DNA from: Amycolatopsis australiensis
GTDB lineage: Bacteria > Actinomycetota > Actinomycetes > Mycobacteriales > Pseudonocardiaceae
Direction: 5' to 3'
Assembly: GCF_900119165.1 (NCBI RefSeq)
Contig: NZ_FPJG01000006.1
Span: 4,960,001-5,024,000, forward strand
DNA: 64,000 nt
The notes beneath the pieces are model-generated. The model had not been told where the DNA came from, did no database searches, and saw only the letters and a list, made by a program, of their open reading frames with translations. The position numbers and the translations under genes are program-made. The stretch's first letter is position 1; every line of letters starts with the position of its first letter. Positions 39,708-47,041 of the stretch are shown here, in pieces.

Positions 39708-40163
39708 ATGACGGATGACGCCGCTCCCATGGCGATGCGGGCGGAGTCGGCGTCGGCGCCGGCCGCCGACGCGAAGGTGGTGGACGCGGTCAAGACCGGC
39801 CTGCTCGGCACCGAGCTGAAGCGGCTCGCGCAGTCCGGCGGGTTCGCGGTCGACGACAGCACGGGCAACCAGCTGATCGAGGCCCTCGAAGGCGTGCTGG
39901 AGTCACTGGAGAAGCGCTGGGCGGCGCTGCAGCGGCTGCGTGACGCGCCGGCGATGAGCCGGACGGCGACCGGCCAGTGGGTTTCCGCGCACATGGCCAA
40001 CACCGCCGCCGACGACCACGGCCTGCTCACCCAGCTGGAGTCCGCGCGGCGGGAGTTCCCGACCTACATCGAGGCGATCAAGCAGGCGAAGAAGAACTAC
40101 CGGTCCCGGGAAGAAGAGACGCGGGTCAGGCTCGTCTCGCTCCCGTCCGCCGACCAGAGCTGA
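39708..40163 (+). CDS. Helical protein of the type VII module
   Basis: A 151-residue, mostly alpha-helical protein with an N-terminal Ala-rich segment and two long helices (NQLIEALEGVLESLEKRWAAL; HGLLTQLESARREFPTYIEAIKQAKKNY). The size and helix pair resemble WXG100/PE-like partners, but no clear WXG turn is present (GQWVS is nearest). It lies between espG and the PPE-like gene, so it may be the PE-like partner of the latter. GGAAAGGAAA lies upstream. Confidence 0.6.
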   Translation: MTDDAAPMAMRAESASAPAADAKVVDAVKTGLLGTELKRLAQSGGFAVDDSTGNQLIEALEGVLESLEKRWAALQRLRDAPAMSRTATGQWVSAHMANTAADDHGLLTQLESARREFPTYIEAIKQAKKNYRSREEETRVRLVSLPSADQS

Positions 40164-40171
40164 GGGAGATC

Positions 40172-42154
40172 GTGGCACCCACCGCCCAGTCCGTGTCGGA
40201 CCCGTCGTCCCCGGACTACGACCCGCGCAGCCCGCTCTACGACGTGACGGCCGATCCGTCGTCCAAGTACTACGTCGGGCCGCTGACCGCGGACAAGGCA
40301 CCGTCCGGCGACGAGATCCGCGAGATGGCCACCCGCCAGGTCGACGACGAGATCCGGCGCGGCTGGCTCGGCCCGGTCGTCGACCCGGTCCTGCGCGACC
40401 GGAAGATCCAGGAGCTCTACGAGCAGCACCTCGCCGACGCCAAGCGGGGCCTCGACGAGGGCCTGACCATCCGCGAAAACGGCGGCGCGCCGCGCACGCT
40501 GTGGGAGAACGCCACCCACCAGCAGATGAACGAGGCGATCACGCAGGACGCCGACTCGGCGGCCGTCGCGGAGACCTCGGAAGAGTGGGTGAGCGTCGGC
40601 AACGAACTGGGCACGCACCAGAAGGCGCTGGCCGACGCGATCAACGCGAGCACCGGCAACTGGCAGGGCGACGCGGGTGACGCCGTCCGCGAGCACCTCG
40701 CGGGCGTCGGCAAGTGGCTGGGCGCGACCGCGCAGGGCGCGACGCTCGCCGGCCGCCAGCAGGAGATCCACTCCCAGGCGCTGTGGCAGACCCAGCGGCA
40801 GATGGAGGGGAACCCGCCGGTCGAGTTCGACCTGCAGGCCACCAACCAGCGCCTGATGTCGATGACCGACCCGGTGCAGTACGCGGCCGCGGCGGGCGAA
40901 GCGATGCAGACCTACCGGGCGCAGCAGGCCGCGCGGGAGCACGCCGCGCAGATCATGACCCAGTACGACGAGACCATCGGCGCGGCGGTCGCCACGCCGC
41001 GGTTCCCGCCCCCGCCGAAGCTGCCCACGGCCACCGCCACGGCGCAGCGGCTCGGCACCCCCGTCGCCGGCGCGGGCGGCAGCCAGGCCTTGATGGACCG
41101 CACGCTGCGGAACCGCGACGTGGACCCGGCCGCGGCCGGACGGACCCCGGCCGGCCTCGACGCCGCGGCGCTCGACGGCTCGGGCGGAGCGGGCGGGAGC
41201 GGCGCCTACGGCGGCGCGGGCATCCCGGGCGGGAGCGGCGCCTACGGCGGCGCGGGCATCCCGGGCGGGAGCGGCGCTTACGGTGGCGCGGGCATCCCCG
41301 GTGACGGTTCGGGCAGCGGCGGTTCCGGTTTCTCCGGCAGCGGCATCCCCGGCGGCGGCCCGGGTGCCGGCGGTTCCGGGTTTTCCGGCGCCGGCATCCC
41401 CGCCGCGTCCGGTGGCGGTGCGGGCGGTTCCGGCTTCACGCCGCCGAAGTTCGACGTCCCCGACACGCCGTCCGGCGGGAACTTCACGGGGGCGGGCATC
41501 CCCGGCTCGTCGCTGCCGCACATCGACGACTCGACGAACACGTCCGGCTTCGCGCCGTCCGGCATCCCCGGCGGGAGCGGCAGCGGGTACACCCCGCCGC
41601 CGATCCCTGCCATCCCGGACATCCCGGGCGGCAGCGGCGGTACTCGCGGCGGCAGCCCGATCCCCGGCTTCACCCCGCCCGGGATCGACCCGATCACCGG
41701 CCTGCCCACCGGCACCGGCATCGGCACCGGTCCCGGCAGCGGCAAGCTGCCGACCATCGGCCGCGGCGGCGGCATCAACGGCGAGAGCATCGCGAGCCGG
41801 CTCGGCGGGATCGGCGGCGGCGGGTCGCTCGGCGGGATCGGCGGCGGGACCGCGGCCGGTGGCGCGAGTACCCGCGGCGTCGGCAACCTCGGCGGCGGAG
41901 CCGCGTCCGGGGCGGCCGCGGAAGCCGAAGCGGCGGCGGCGCGCAACGCGATGTCCGGGCGCGGCGCGGCCGGCGCGGCGGGTGCCCCCGGTATGGGGGC
42001 CATGGGTGCCGGTGCCCGCGGCGGCAAGAAGGAAGACGACAAGGAACACAAGTCGGCCGACTACCTCGAAAGCGACGACCCGAACTTCTTCGCCGGCGAG
42101 CAGGTGGTGGCGCCGCCGGTGATCGGCGACTGGAAGAACCAGGATTGGAAGTGA
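40172..42154 (+). CDS. PPE-like glycine-rich type VII secretion substrate
   Basis: A 660-residue protein. Residues 1-300 are acidic and helical, with a WxG-type turn (GNWQGDAGDAVREHL, about residue 163) as in WXG100/PPE folds. Residues about 330-600 are a low-complexity Gly/Ser/Pro region with the repeating unit GAGIPGGSGAYG, including three exact 12-residue copies. The C-terminus is charged (KKEDDKEHKSADYLESDDPNFF) and may carry the export signal. GTG 40172 has GGGAG upstream. It is the likely EspG client. The repeat region suggests a surface or extracellular matrix-like role, which is inference. Confidence 0.8.
   Translation: MAPTAQSVSDPSSPDYDPRSPLYDVTADPSSKYYVGPLTADKAPSGDEIREMATRQVDDEIRRGWLGPVVDPVLRDRKIQELYEQHLADAKRGLDEGLTIRENGGAPRTLWENATHQQMNEAITQDADSAAVAETSEEWVSVGNELGTHQKALADAINASTGNWQGDAGDAVREHLAGVGKWLGATAQGATLAGRQQEIHSQALWQTQRQMEGNPPVEFDLQATNQRLMSMTDPVQYAAAAGEAMQTYRAQQAAREHAAQIMTQYDETIGAAVATPRFPPPPKLPTATATAQRLGTPVAGAGGSQALMDRTLRNRDVDPAAAGRTPAGLDAAALDGSGGAGGSGAYGGAGIPGGSGAYGGAGIPGGSGAYGGAGIPGDGSGSGGSGFSGSGIPGGGPGAGGSGFSGAGIPAASGGGAGGSGFTPPKFDVPDTPSGGNFTGAGIPGSSLPHIDDSTNTSGFAPSGIPGGSGSGYTPPPIPAIPDIPGGSGGTRGGSPIPGFTPPGIDPITGLPTGTGIGTGPGSGKLPTIGRGGGINGESIASRLGGIGGGGSLGGIGGGTAAGGASTRGVGNLGGGAASGAAAEAEAAAARNAMSGRGAAGAAGAPGMGAMGAGARGGKKEDDKEHKSADYLESDDPNFFAGEQVVAPPVIGDWKNQDWK
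41192..41299 (+). repeat. Three tandem 36-bp repeats inside the PPE-like gene
   Basis: Three consecutive 36-bp copies at 41192-41227, 41228-41263 and 41264-41299 encode GGSGAYGGAGIP each time. The first two are identical; the third has a few synonymous changes. They could vary in number by slippage. Confidence 0.85.
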
Positions 42155-42158
42155 ACGC

Positions 42159-42500
42159 ATGACGGCCGCGGGTTTCGAGGTCGAGCCGGACGAGCTGGTC
42201 GCGCACGCCAGCCACGTGGAGAGCCTGGTGGACCGGCTCGACACGGCGGTGGCGGCGGCTGGCACGGCGATGTCGGACCACGCCTACGGGCTGCTGTGCG
42301 CGTTCCTGCCGCCGATCATCCGGCCGACGGGTGAACAGGCGAAGGACACGCTGAGCGCGTCGATCGAAGGCGTGCGCGGGCTGGCCGACAACGTCCGGAC
42401 CGCCGCACAGTCCTATCGCGACGGTGAAGAGGCCAACGCCCAGCCGTTCGAGAAGCAGCTGACGGCGCAGCCGCGGACCGAAGCGCGGGTGCGCGCGTGA
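42159..42500 (+). CDS. EspC-like type VII secretion protein
   Basis: A 113-residue protein matching the ESX-1 EspC/DUF2580 family: FEVEPDELVAHASHVESLVDRL is the helical N-terminal signature, and a second helix follows around GVRGLADNVRTAAQSYRDGE. These small helical proteins are co-secreted with WXG proteins. The ATG lies five bases after the PPE-like stop, and the stop overlaps the next gene (GTGA), so it is part of the same operon. Confidence 0.8.
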   Translation: MTAAGFEVEPDELVAHASHVESLVDRLDTAVAAAGTAMSDHAYGLLCAFLPPIIRPTGEQAKDTLSASIEGVRGLADNVRTAAQSYRDGEEANAQPFEKQLTAQPRTEARVRA

Positions 42501-43024
42501 CGGGCCCGGACGGCGGTCTCGGCGACCTGATGCGGGACCCGGACGAGACGATCCGCCGGATGGACGACTGGGCGGCCGGGTTCGCGGCGAAGGCACAGCG
42601 GTACCAGGCGGCGCAGGAGCAGACCGAGCGGCTGCGGCTGACGGCGACCAGCGGTGACGGCGCGGTCAGCGTCACGGTCGGCGCGGACGGCACGGTCACC
42701 GACCTGACGTTCGGCAGCAAGGTGAAGTCGTTCCCGCTCGACGAGCTGTCGCGGACGATCTTGACCACGATGCGCCGGGCGCAGGCGGGCATCGCCGACC
42801 GGGTGGCCGGCGTGATGGCCGAGCAGCTCGGTGACGAGGACCGCGAGACGCGGACCCTGCTGCTGGACAACCTGCGCGGCCGCTTCCCGGACCCGGACGA
42901 GCCGGACGACGCGCCCCTGGCCCCCGAGCCGCCCACGCCGCCGGCGCCGTCCGGTGGCGCCGCGGCGTCCCCGCCGCGGCGCGGGAGCGTCGACCCGGAC
43001 GAGCAGGACAACAACCCGTGGTGA
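42497..43024 (+). CDS. YbaB/EbfC-like protein of the type VII module
   Basis: A 175-residue protein with a YbaB/EbfC-type fold: an N-terminal helix (IRRMDDWAAGFAAKAQRYQAAQEQTERL), a beta section (GAVSVTVGADGTVTDLTFG) and a second helix. A disordered acidic, proline-rich tail ends DEQDNNPW. YbaB proteins are nucleoid DNA-binders, but type VII-linked homologues are common in actinobacteria and their job there is not established. GTG overlaps the previous stop. It is the last gene of the module. Confidence 0.8.
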   Translation: MTGPDGGLGDLMRDPDETIRRMDDWAAGFAAKAQRYQAAQEQTERLRLTATSGDGAVSVTVGADGTVTDLTFGSKVKSFPLDELSRTILTTMRRAQAGIADRVAGVMAEQLGDEDRETRTLLLDNLRGRFPDPDEPDDAPLAPEPPTPPAPSGGAAASPPRRGSVDPDEQDNNPW

Positions 43025-43196
43025 CCCGGACCGAGCGGGCCGGCAGGAAGGCTTTCGGTCGAGCAAACCGCAAGGACGGGGCGGCTTCGACCCGCCGCAG
43101 CCGCCCCCGGTCAAGCCGGGCAGCCCGCTGAACCCGGACCAGGTGATCGGGTAGTACGCCTCGACAGATCGGTGTCCCGGGGTCGACACTGGGCCG

Positions 43197-43739
43197 ATGA
43201 CCGGCCTGATCACCGGACGCCGTGTCCGGCTGCGCCCCGCCGCGGCCGCGGACGCCGCCCGGTTCGAGGAGATCCTGTCGCACCCGGACATCGCCCGCTG
43301 GTGGGCCGACGCCGAGGAACCGGTGGCCGCGCAGGTGTCCTACCTGCTGGAGCCGGATGAGGGCACCACGACCTACGCCGTCGAGCACGACGGCGTGGTC
43401 GTCGGCATCGAGCTGGCCTTCGAGGAGGCCGACCCGCAGTACCGGCACGCCGGGATCGACATCGCGGTGCACCCGGACTGGCAGGGCCGCGGCCTCGGCT
43501 CCGACGCCATCCGGACGCTGGCCGAGCACCTGTTCACCGTGCGCGGCCACCATCGCGTGGTCATCGACCCGGCGGCCGACAACGAGGCCGCGATCCGGCT
43601 GTACCGGTCGCTGGGCTTCCGGCCGGTCGGCACGATGCGCGCCTACGAGCGCGGGCCGGACGGCAGCTGGCACGACGGCCTGCTGATGGACCTGCTCGCC
43701 GAGGACCTCGTGCCCGTGGCGGCCCTGAGTGGTTCTTGA
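43197..43739 (+). CDS. GNAT acetyltransferase, AAC(6')-like
   Basis: A 180-residue GNAT acetyltransferase. The acetyl-CoA site is IAVHPDWQGRGLGSDAIRTLAEHLF, followed by HHRVVIDPAADNEAAIRLYRSLGFRPVG, a pattern close to aminoglycoside 6'-N-acetyltransferases and related small-molecule acetylases. Resistance cannot be claimed without a test, since many chromosomal relatives act on other amines. It runs into the following MFS gene with no gap. Confidence 0.85.
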   Translation: MTGLITGRRVRLRPAAAADAARFEEILSHPDIARWWADAEEPVAAQVSYLLEPDEGTTTYAVEHDGVVVGIELAFEEADPQYRHAGIDIAVHPDWQGRGLGSDAIRTLAEHLFTVRGHHRVVIDPAADNEAAIRLYRSLGFRPVGTMRAYERGPDGSWHDGLLMDLLAEDLVPVAALSGS

Positions 43740-43752
43740 GAGCGGGCAGCCC

Positions 43753-45057
43753 GTGAGCGCGCCCGTCGCGGCCCGGCAGCTGCGGCGGGTCGCCGTGGCG
43801 AGCGCGATCGGTACCACGATCGAGTGGTACGACTACTTCATCTACAGCACCGCGACGGCGCTCGTCTTCGGCAAGCTCTTCTTCACGTCGCTTTCGCCGG
43901 CGTCCGGCACGCTCGCCGCGTTCGCGACGCTCGGCGTCGGGTTCCTGGCCCGCCCGGTCGGCGGGATCCTGTGGGGGCACTTCGGCGACCGCGCGGGACG
44001 CAAGGCGATGCTGGTGCTGTCGCTGGTCCTGATGGGCGTGGCCACGGTGGGCGTTGGCCTGCTGCCGACGTACTCCGCGATCGGCGTCTGGGCGCCGGTC
44101 CTGCTGCTCGTGCTGCGTCTCCTCCAGGGCCTGAGCGCGGGCGGCGAATGGGGTGGCGCGGCACTGATGGCCGTCGAGCACGCACCCGAGGGCCGCCGCG
44201 GGCGGTACGGCGCGTTCTCGCAGATCGGCGTTCCGGCCGGGCTCATCCTGGCCCAGCTGGTGTTCTTCGTGCTGGGCCGGACCCTGACCGACGCGCAGTT
44301 CTCGGCGTGGGGCTGGCGGGCGCCGTTCCTGGGGAGCATCGTGCTCGTCGGCGTCGGCCTGGTGATCCGGCTGCGGATCGAGGAGAGCCCGGTGTTCGCG
44401 CGGCTGCGGCGGGAGGAGGCGCGCAGCAGCCGTCCGATGCTCGACGTCCTGCGTGAGCGGCCGCGAGCCCTGCTGGTGGCGTCGGGCAGCTTCGTCGCGA
44501 ACACCGCCATCGGGTACATCTTCCTGGCCTACCTGCTCTCGTACGGCACTTCGGTGCTGAAGATCGACCGCACCACGCTGCTGGTGGTCGTGATCGTGGG
44601 CAGCGTGACCTGGCTGGCGAGCATCCTGGTCGCGGCGGCGTGGTCGGACCGGGTCGGCCGCAAACCCGTGTACCTGGCCGGCTCGGTGCTGCTGGTCGCC
44701 TGGCCGATCCCGTTCTTCCTGCTGGTCGACACGCGCGCGGCGGCCTGGCTGATCGTGGCCGTGGTCGTGCTCAACATCGGCCTGGGCGCGACGTACGGGC
44801 CGCAGTCGGCGTTGTTCGCGGAGCTGTTCGAGCCGCGCTACCGCTACAGCGGCGCGTCGTTCTCCTACGCCGTGGGTGCCGTGCTGGGCGGCGGGTTCGC
44901 GCCGCTGATCGCGACGGCGTTGCAGAGCTCCACCGGGACTTCGCTTTCGGTGTCGCTCTACCTGGTGGCGGTGGCCGTGGTCAGCCTGGTCGCCGTGGTG
45001 TTCGTCCCGCGCGGTCAGAGCCGGTCGAGCCGGACCGCGGCGGCCATCCGCTCGTAA
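43753..45057 (+). CDS. MHS-type MFS transporter
   Basis: A 434-residue transporter with twelve helices. The metabolite:H+ symporter signature is clear: GTTIEWYDYFIYSTATALVFGKLFF at the first helix, HFGDRAGRKAMLVLSL between helices 2 and 3, and RLLQGLSAGGEWGGAALMAVEHAP. Family members (ShiA, KgtP, ProP) import organic acids or zwitterions. GTG 43753 puts the start just before the first helix; GTG 43729 would overlap the acetyltransferase end by 11 bases and is also possible. The last 43 bases overlap the convergent esterase gene. Confidence 0.9.
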   Translation: MSAPVAARQLRRVAVASAIGTTIEWYDYFIYSTATALVFGKLFFTSLSPASGTLAAFATLGVGFLARPVGGILWGHFGDRAGRKAMLVLSLVLMGVATVGVGLLPTYSAIGVWAPVLLLVLRLLQGLSAGGEWGGAALMAVEHAPEGRRGRYGAFSQIGVPAGLILAQLVFFVLGRTLTDAQFSAWGWRAPFLGSIVLVGVGLVIRLRIEESPVFARLRREEARSSRPMLDVLRERPRALLVASGSFVANTAIGYIFLAYLLSYGTSVLKIDRTTLLVVVIVGSVTWLASILVAAAWSDRVGRKPVYLAGSVLLVAWPIPFFLLVDTRAAAWLIVAVVVLNIGLGATYGPQSALFAELFEPRYRYSGASFSYAVGAVLGGGFAPLIATALQSSTGTSLSVSLYLVAVAVVSLVAVVFVPRGQSRSSRTAAAIRS

Positions 45058-46235
45058 CCCGCGTCGCCGGGGTGCAGGTGGTCGCCGGAGTCGTAGGCCG
45101 GCAGCATCCGGAGCGGGTCGGCCGGGTCGCGGACGGCGGCGTCGAAGTCGACGACGCCGTCGAACACGCCGCCGGTGCGGATGAACGCGTTGACGGCCGT
45201 GCGGGTCGCTTCCAGGGTTTCGTCGTAGACCCGCCAGCCCTTGAACGGCGTCAGCGTGCCACCGAGGACCCGGATGCCGCGGGCGTGCGCCTGCGCCACC
45301 AGCTGGCGGTAGGCCGACGTGATCGCGGCCGGGTCGGTCTGGTGCGGGTTCTGCTGGATGTCGTTGATGCCTTCCAGCACGATCAGCGTCCGCACGCCGC
45401 CGACGCTCAGCACGTCGCGGTCGAAGCGGGACAACGCGTTCTGGCCCGCGCCGGAGCCGGGCACGTCGAGCAGCAGCCGGTTGGCGCTGATGCCCGCGTT
45501 GAGCACGCCGAACCGGCCGTGCAGGCGATCGGCGAGGTAGTCCGGCCAGCGGTGGTTGGCGCCGGCGGCGGACCCGACGCCGTCGGTGATCGAATCGCCG
45601 AGCGCGACGATCGCCGCCTCCGCGCCACCCTGGACGTCGACGCCGGAAACGTAGTGCCAGACGGAAGTCTGCTCGGTGTACGGGGCACCCGACTCGCTGG
45701 CGGTGAAGTCGCCGGCGCGGGTGAAGTACGACGTCTGCGACGCGGCCGGGTGGTAGGTGACCGGCCCGGATTTCGTCGGCACGTACGTCGTGACGAGCAG
45801 GTTGGCGTCGGCGGGCACGCGCAGGTTCACCGGGTCGCTGAGCGCCTCGGCGCCGGCGGGCACGACGACGCCCGGCGCGCTGCCGAACGTCAGCGATCGC
45901 AGGGTGCCGGGCACGGCGTCCGGACCGGAGCCCTGCACCGCCACGGTGACGTGCCCGAAAGTCAGGGGAGTGGCGCCGAAGGCGTTCGACAGGTGAACGC
46001 GCGCCCGGCCGCCGCCGGCACTGGTGTGCACGACGTTGCGGATCGAGTAGCCGGGGTAGCCGTCCGGCGTGTTCGGGACACCGGCCGCGGGCGCGGCGGC
46101 CCACGTGCCGACCCAGCCGCCGACCGCGTGGTCCGCGACGGCCGGGACAGCGCTTTCCGGATTCGCGCTGCCGGGCGCGGTGAAAATGCCGAACCCCGCC
46201 AGTACGGCCGCGCTCACGGCCAGGAAGCGTCGCAT
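45015..46235 (-). CDS. Secreted SGNH/GDSL esterase
   Basis: A 406-residue secreted hydrolase. It has a signal peptide MRRFLAVSAAVLAGFGIFTAPGSA, then an N-terminal beta-rich domain (about 40-190), then the SGNH fold. Block I is VALGDSITDGVGS (catalytic Ser near residue 213), the oxyanion motif is LEGINDIQQN, and block V is SGDHLHPGDAGYE with catalytic Asp and His. The acyl ester substrate is unknown; such enzymes often remove acetyl groups from polysaccharides or act on lipids. The AAGGAA site lies unusually close to the start codon. Confidence 0.9.
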   Translation of the reverse strand: MRRFLAVSAAVLAGFGIFTAPGSANPESAVPAVADHAVGGWVGTWAAAPAAGVPNTPDGYPGYSIRNVVHTSAGGGRARVHLSNAFGATPLTFGHVTVAVQGSGPDAVPGTLRSLTFGSAPGVVVPAGAEALSDPVNLRVPADANLLVTTYVPTKSGPVTYHPAASQTSYFTRAGDFTASESGAPYTEQTSVWHYVSGVDVQGGAEAAIVALGDSITDGVGSAAGANHRWPDYLADRLHGRFGVLNAGISANRLLLDVPGSGAGQNALSRFDRDVLSVGGVRTLIVLEGINDIQQNPHQTDPAAITSAYRQLVAQAHARGIRVLGGTLTPFKGWRVYDETLEATRTAVNAFIRTGGVFDGVVDFDAAVRDPADPLRMLPAYDSGDHLHPGDAGYERMAAAVRLDRL

Positions 46236-46550
46236 TTCCTTACGGTGACGCGCGACGCGTGACCGGGGGACCGCTGATCAGGTGAGGCAGGCGGACAAGA
46301 TCCCGGACAGCGAGGGGCGGGCCCGCCCGGGATTCTGGGGATGCCGGACGGGCCCGCGCGAGGTGGCCGTTGCCGCGACGGCCGCTCGCCGGAGTGCCCG
46401 GTCCCGATCGGGCGGAGGCTGGCCCGGATCGTTGCGTCGTGGCGACTCCGGAGGGCGTGTGCGAGACGCCCTCACCCAGAGCACGGCCACCGGCCCGTCC
46501 CGGTTCAGCGCACCCGCGGGAATTCTCGCCCCGGCGCGGAAAGGCCCGGC
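46236..46550. other. Intergenic region between esterase and small gene
   Basis: I see no gene. A 14-base palindrome, GGGCGGGCCCGCCC (46315-46328), and a GC-rich dyad nearby could end transcription from the 87-residue gene on the minus strand. The promoter of the esterase gene must lie here, but no clear -35/-10 pair is visible. Confidence 0.35.
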
Positions 46551-46814
46551 TCAGGCGGCGGCGGTGAGGCCGGTGAGGGCGAGCCGGCCGGCCGGGGTCA
46601 GTTCGGCGGGTGCCCATTGGCCGGGAGCGACGACCGTGGCGGCGCGGACCAGGCCGGCGCGGGCCAGGTCGTGGGCGGTGCTCTGGTCGCAGCAGGGCAG
46701 GCCGTCCACCCGGAGATCGGGTTCGCAGCTGCAGCGGAGTTCGGCGCGTCCGTCGCCGATCGCCTTGAGCATGGCGATCGCGCGGCGGCTCAGCGCGTCC
46801 GGGTGGGTGGGCAT
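46551..46814 (-). CDS. Hypothetical small protein with Cys cluster
   Basis: An 87-residue soluble protein (PTHPDALSRRAIAMLKAIGDG, then CSCEPDLRVDGLPCCDQS, then a short winged-helix-like tail ELTPAGRLALTGL). Four cysteines are clustered mid-sequence. The ends look like a small helix-turn-helix with an inserted metal-binding loop, but this is only a visual impression. AGAGGC lies upstream of ATG 46814. It is divergent from the fucosidase gene and might be linked to its control. Confidence 0.6.
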   Translation of the reverse strand: MPTHPDALSRRAIAMLKAIGDGRAELRCSCEPDLRVDGLPCCDQSTAHDLARAGLVRAATVVAPGQWAPAELTPAGRLALTGLTAAA

Positions 46815-46914
46815 CGGCTTGCCTCTCGGTCCGGCGTCGTTCTGGCGACGAGTGCTGCAGCTCGTTACCCAGTAGTACGGCGCACCCGGGCGCACGGTTC
46901 AGCTCGGTTGGCCC

Positions 46915-46959
46915 TTGACAGGGAATGAGCCAGCCAGCAGGCTCATTCATCGGATGAAT
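46915..46959. promoter_or_regulatory. Overlapping operators upstream of the fucosidase gene
   Basis: TTGACA (46915-46920) is followed by GAATGAGCC (46923-46931) and its inverted copy GGCTCATTC (46940-46948), then the overlapping palindrome ATTCATCGGATGAAT (46945-46959). The arrangement suggests a repressor covering a promoter for the gene at 47042, with the other face serving the small gene at 46814. Confidence 0.5.
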
Positions 46960-47041
46960 CAGCTCCGCCAACGACAGATAGACGTCCTAGAGGCGCCATC
47001 TGCCGTCATTCCGCCGTAGTCATCCGATCCCTGGAGGTTCA

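Noticed and set aside
41192..41299. CRISPR-like direct repeats
   Set aside because: The units are contiguous, in frame and encode a regular peptide, with no spacers.
46315..46328. A confident terminator at the GGGCGGGCCCGCCC palindrome
   Set aside because: It lies over 220 bases past the nearest minus-strand stop and such GC palindromes occur by chance in this DNA.
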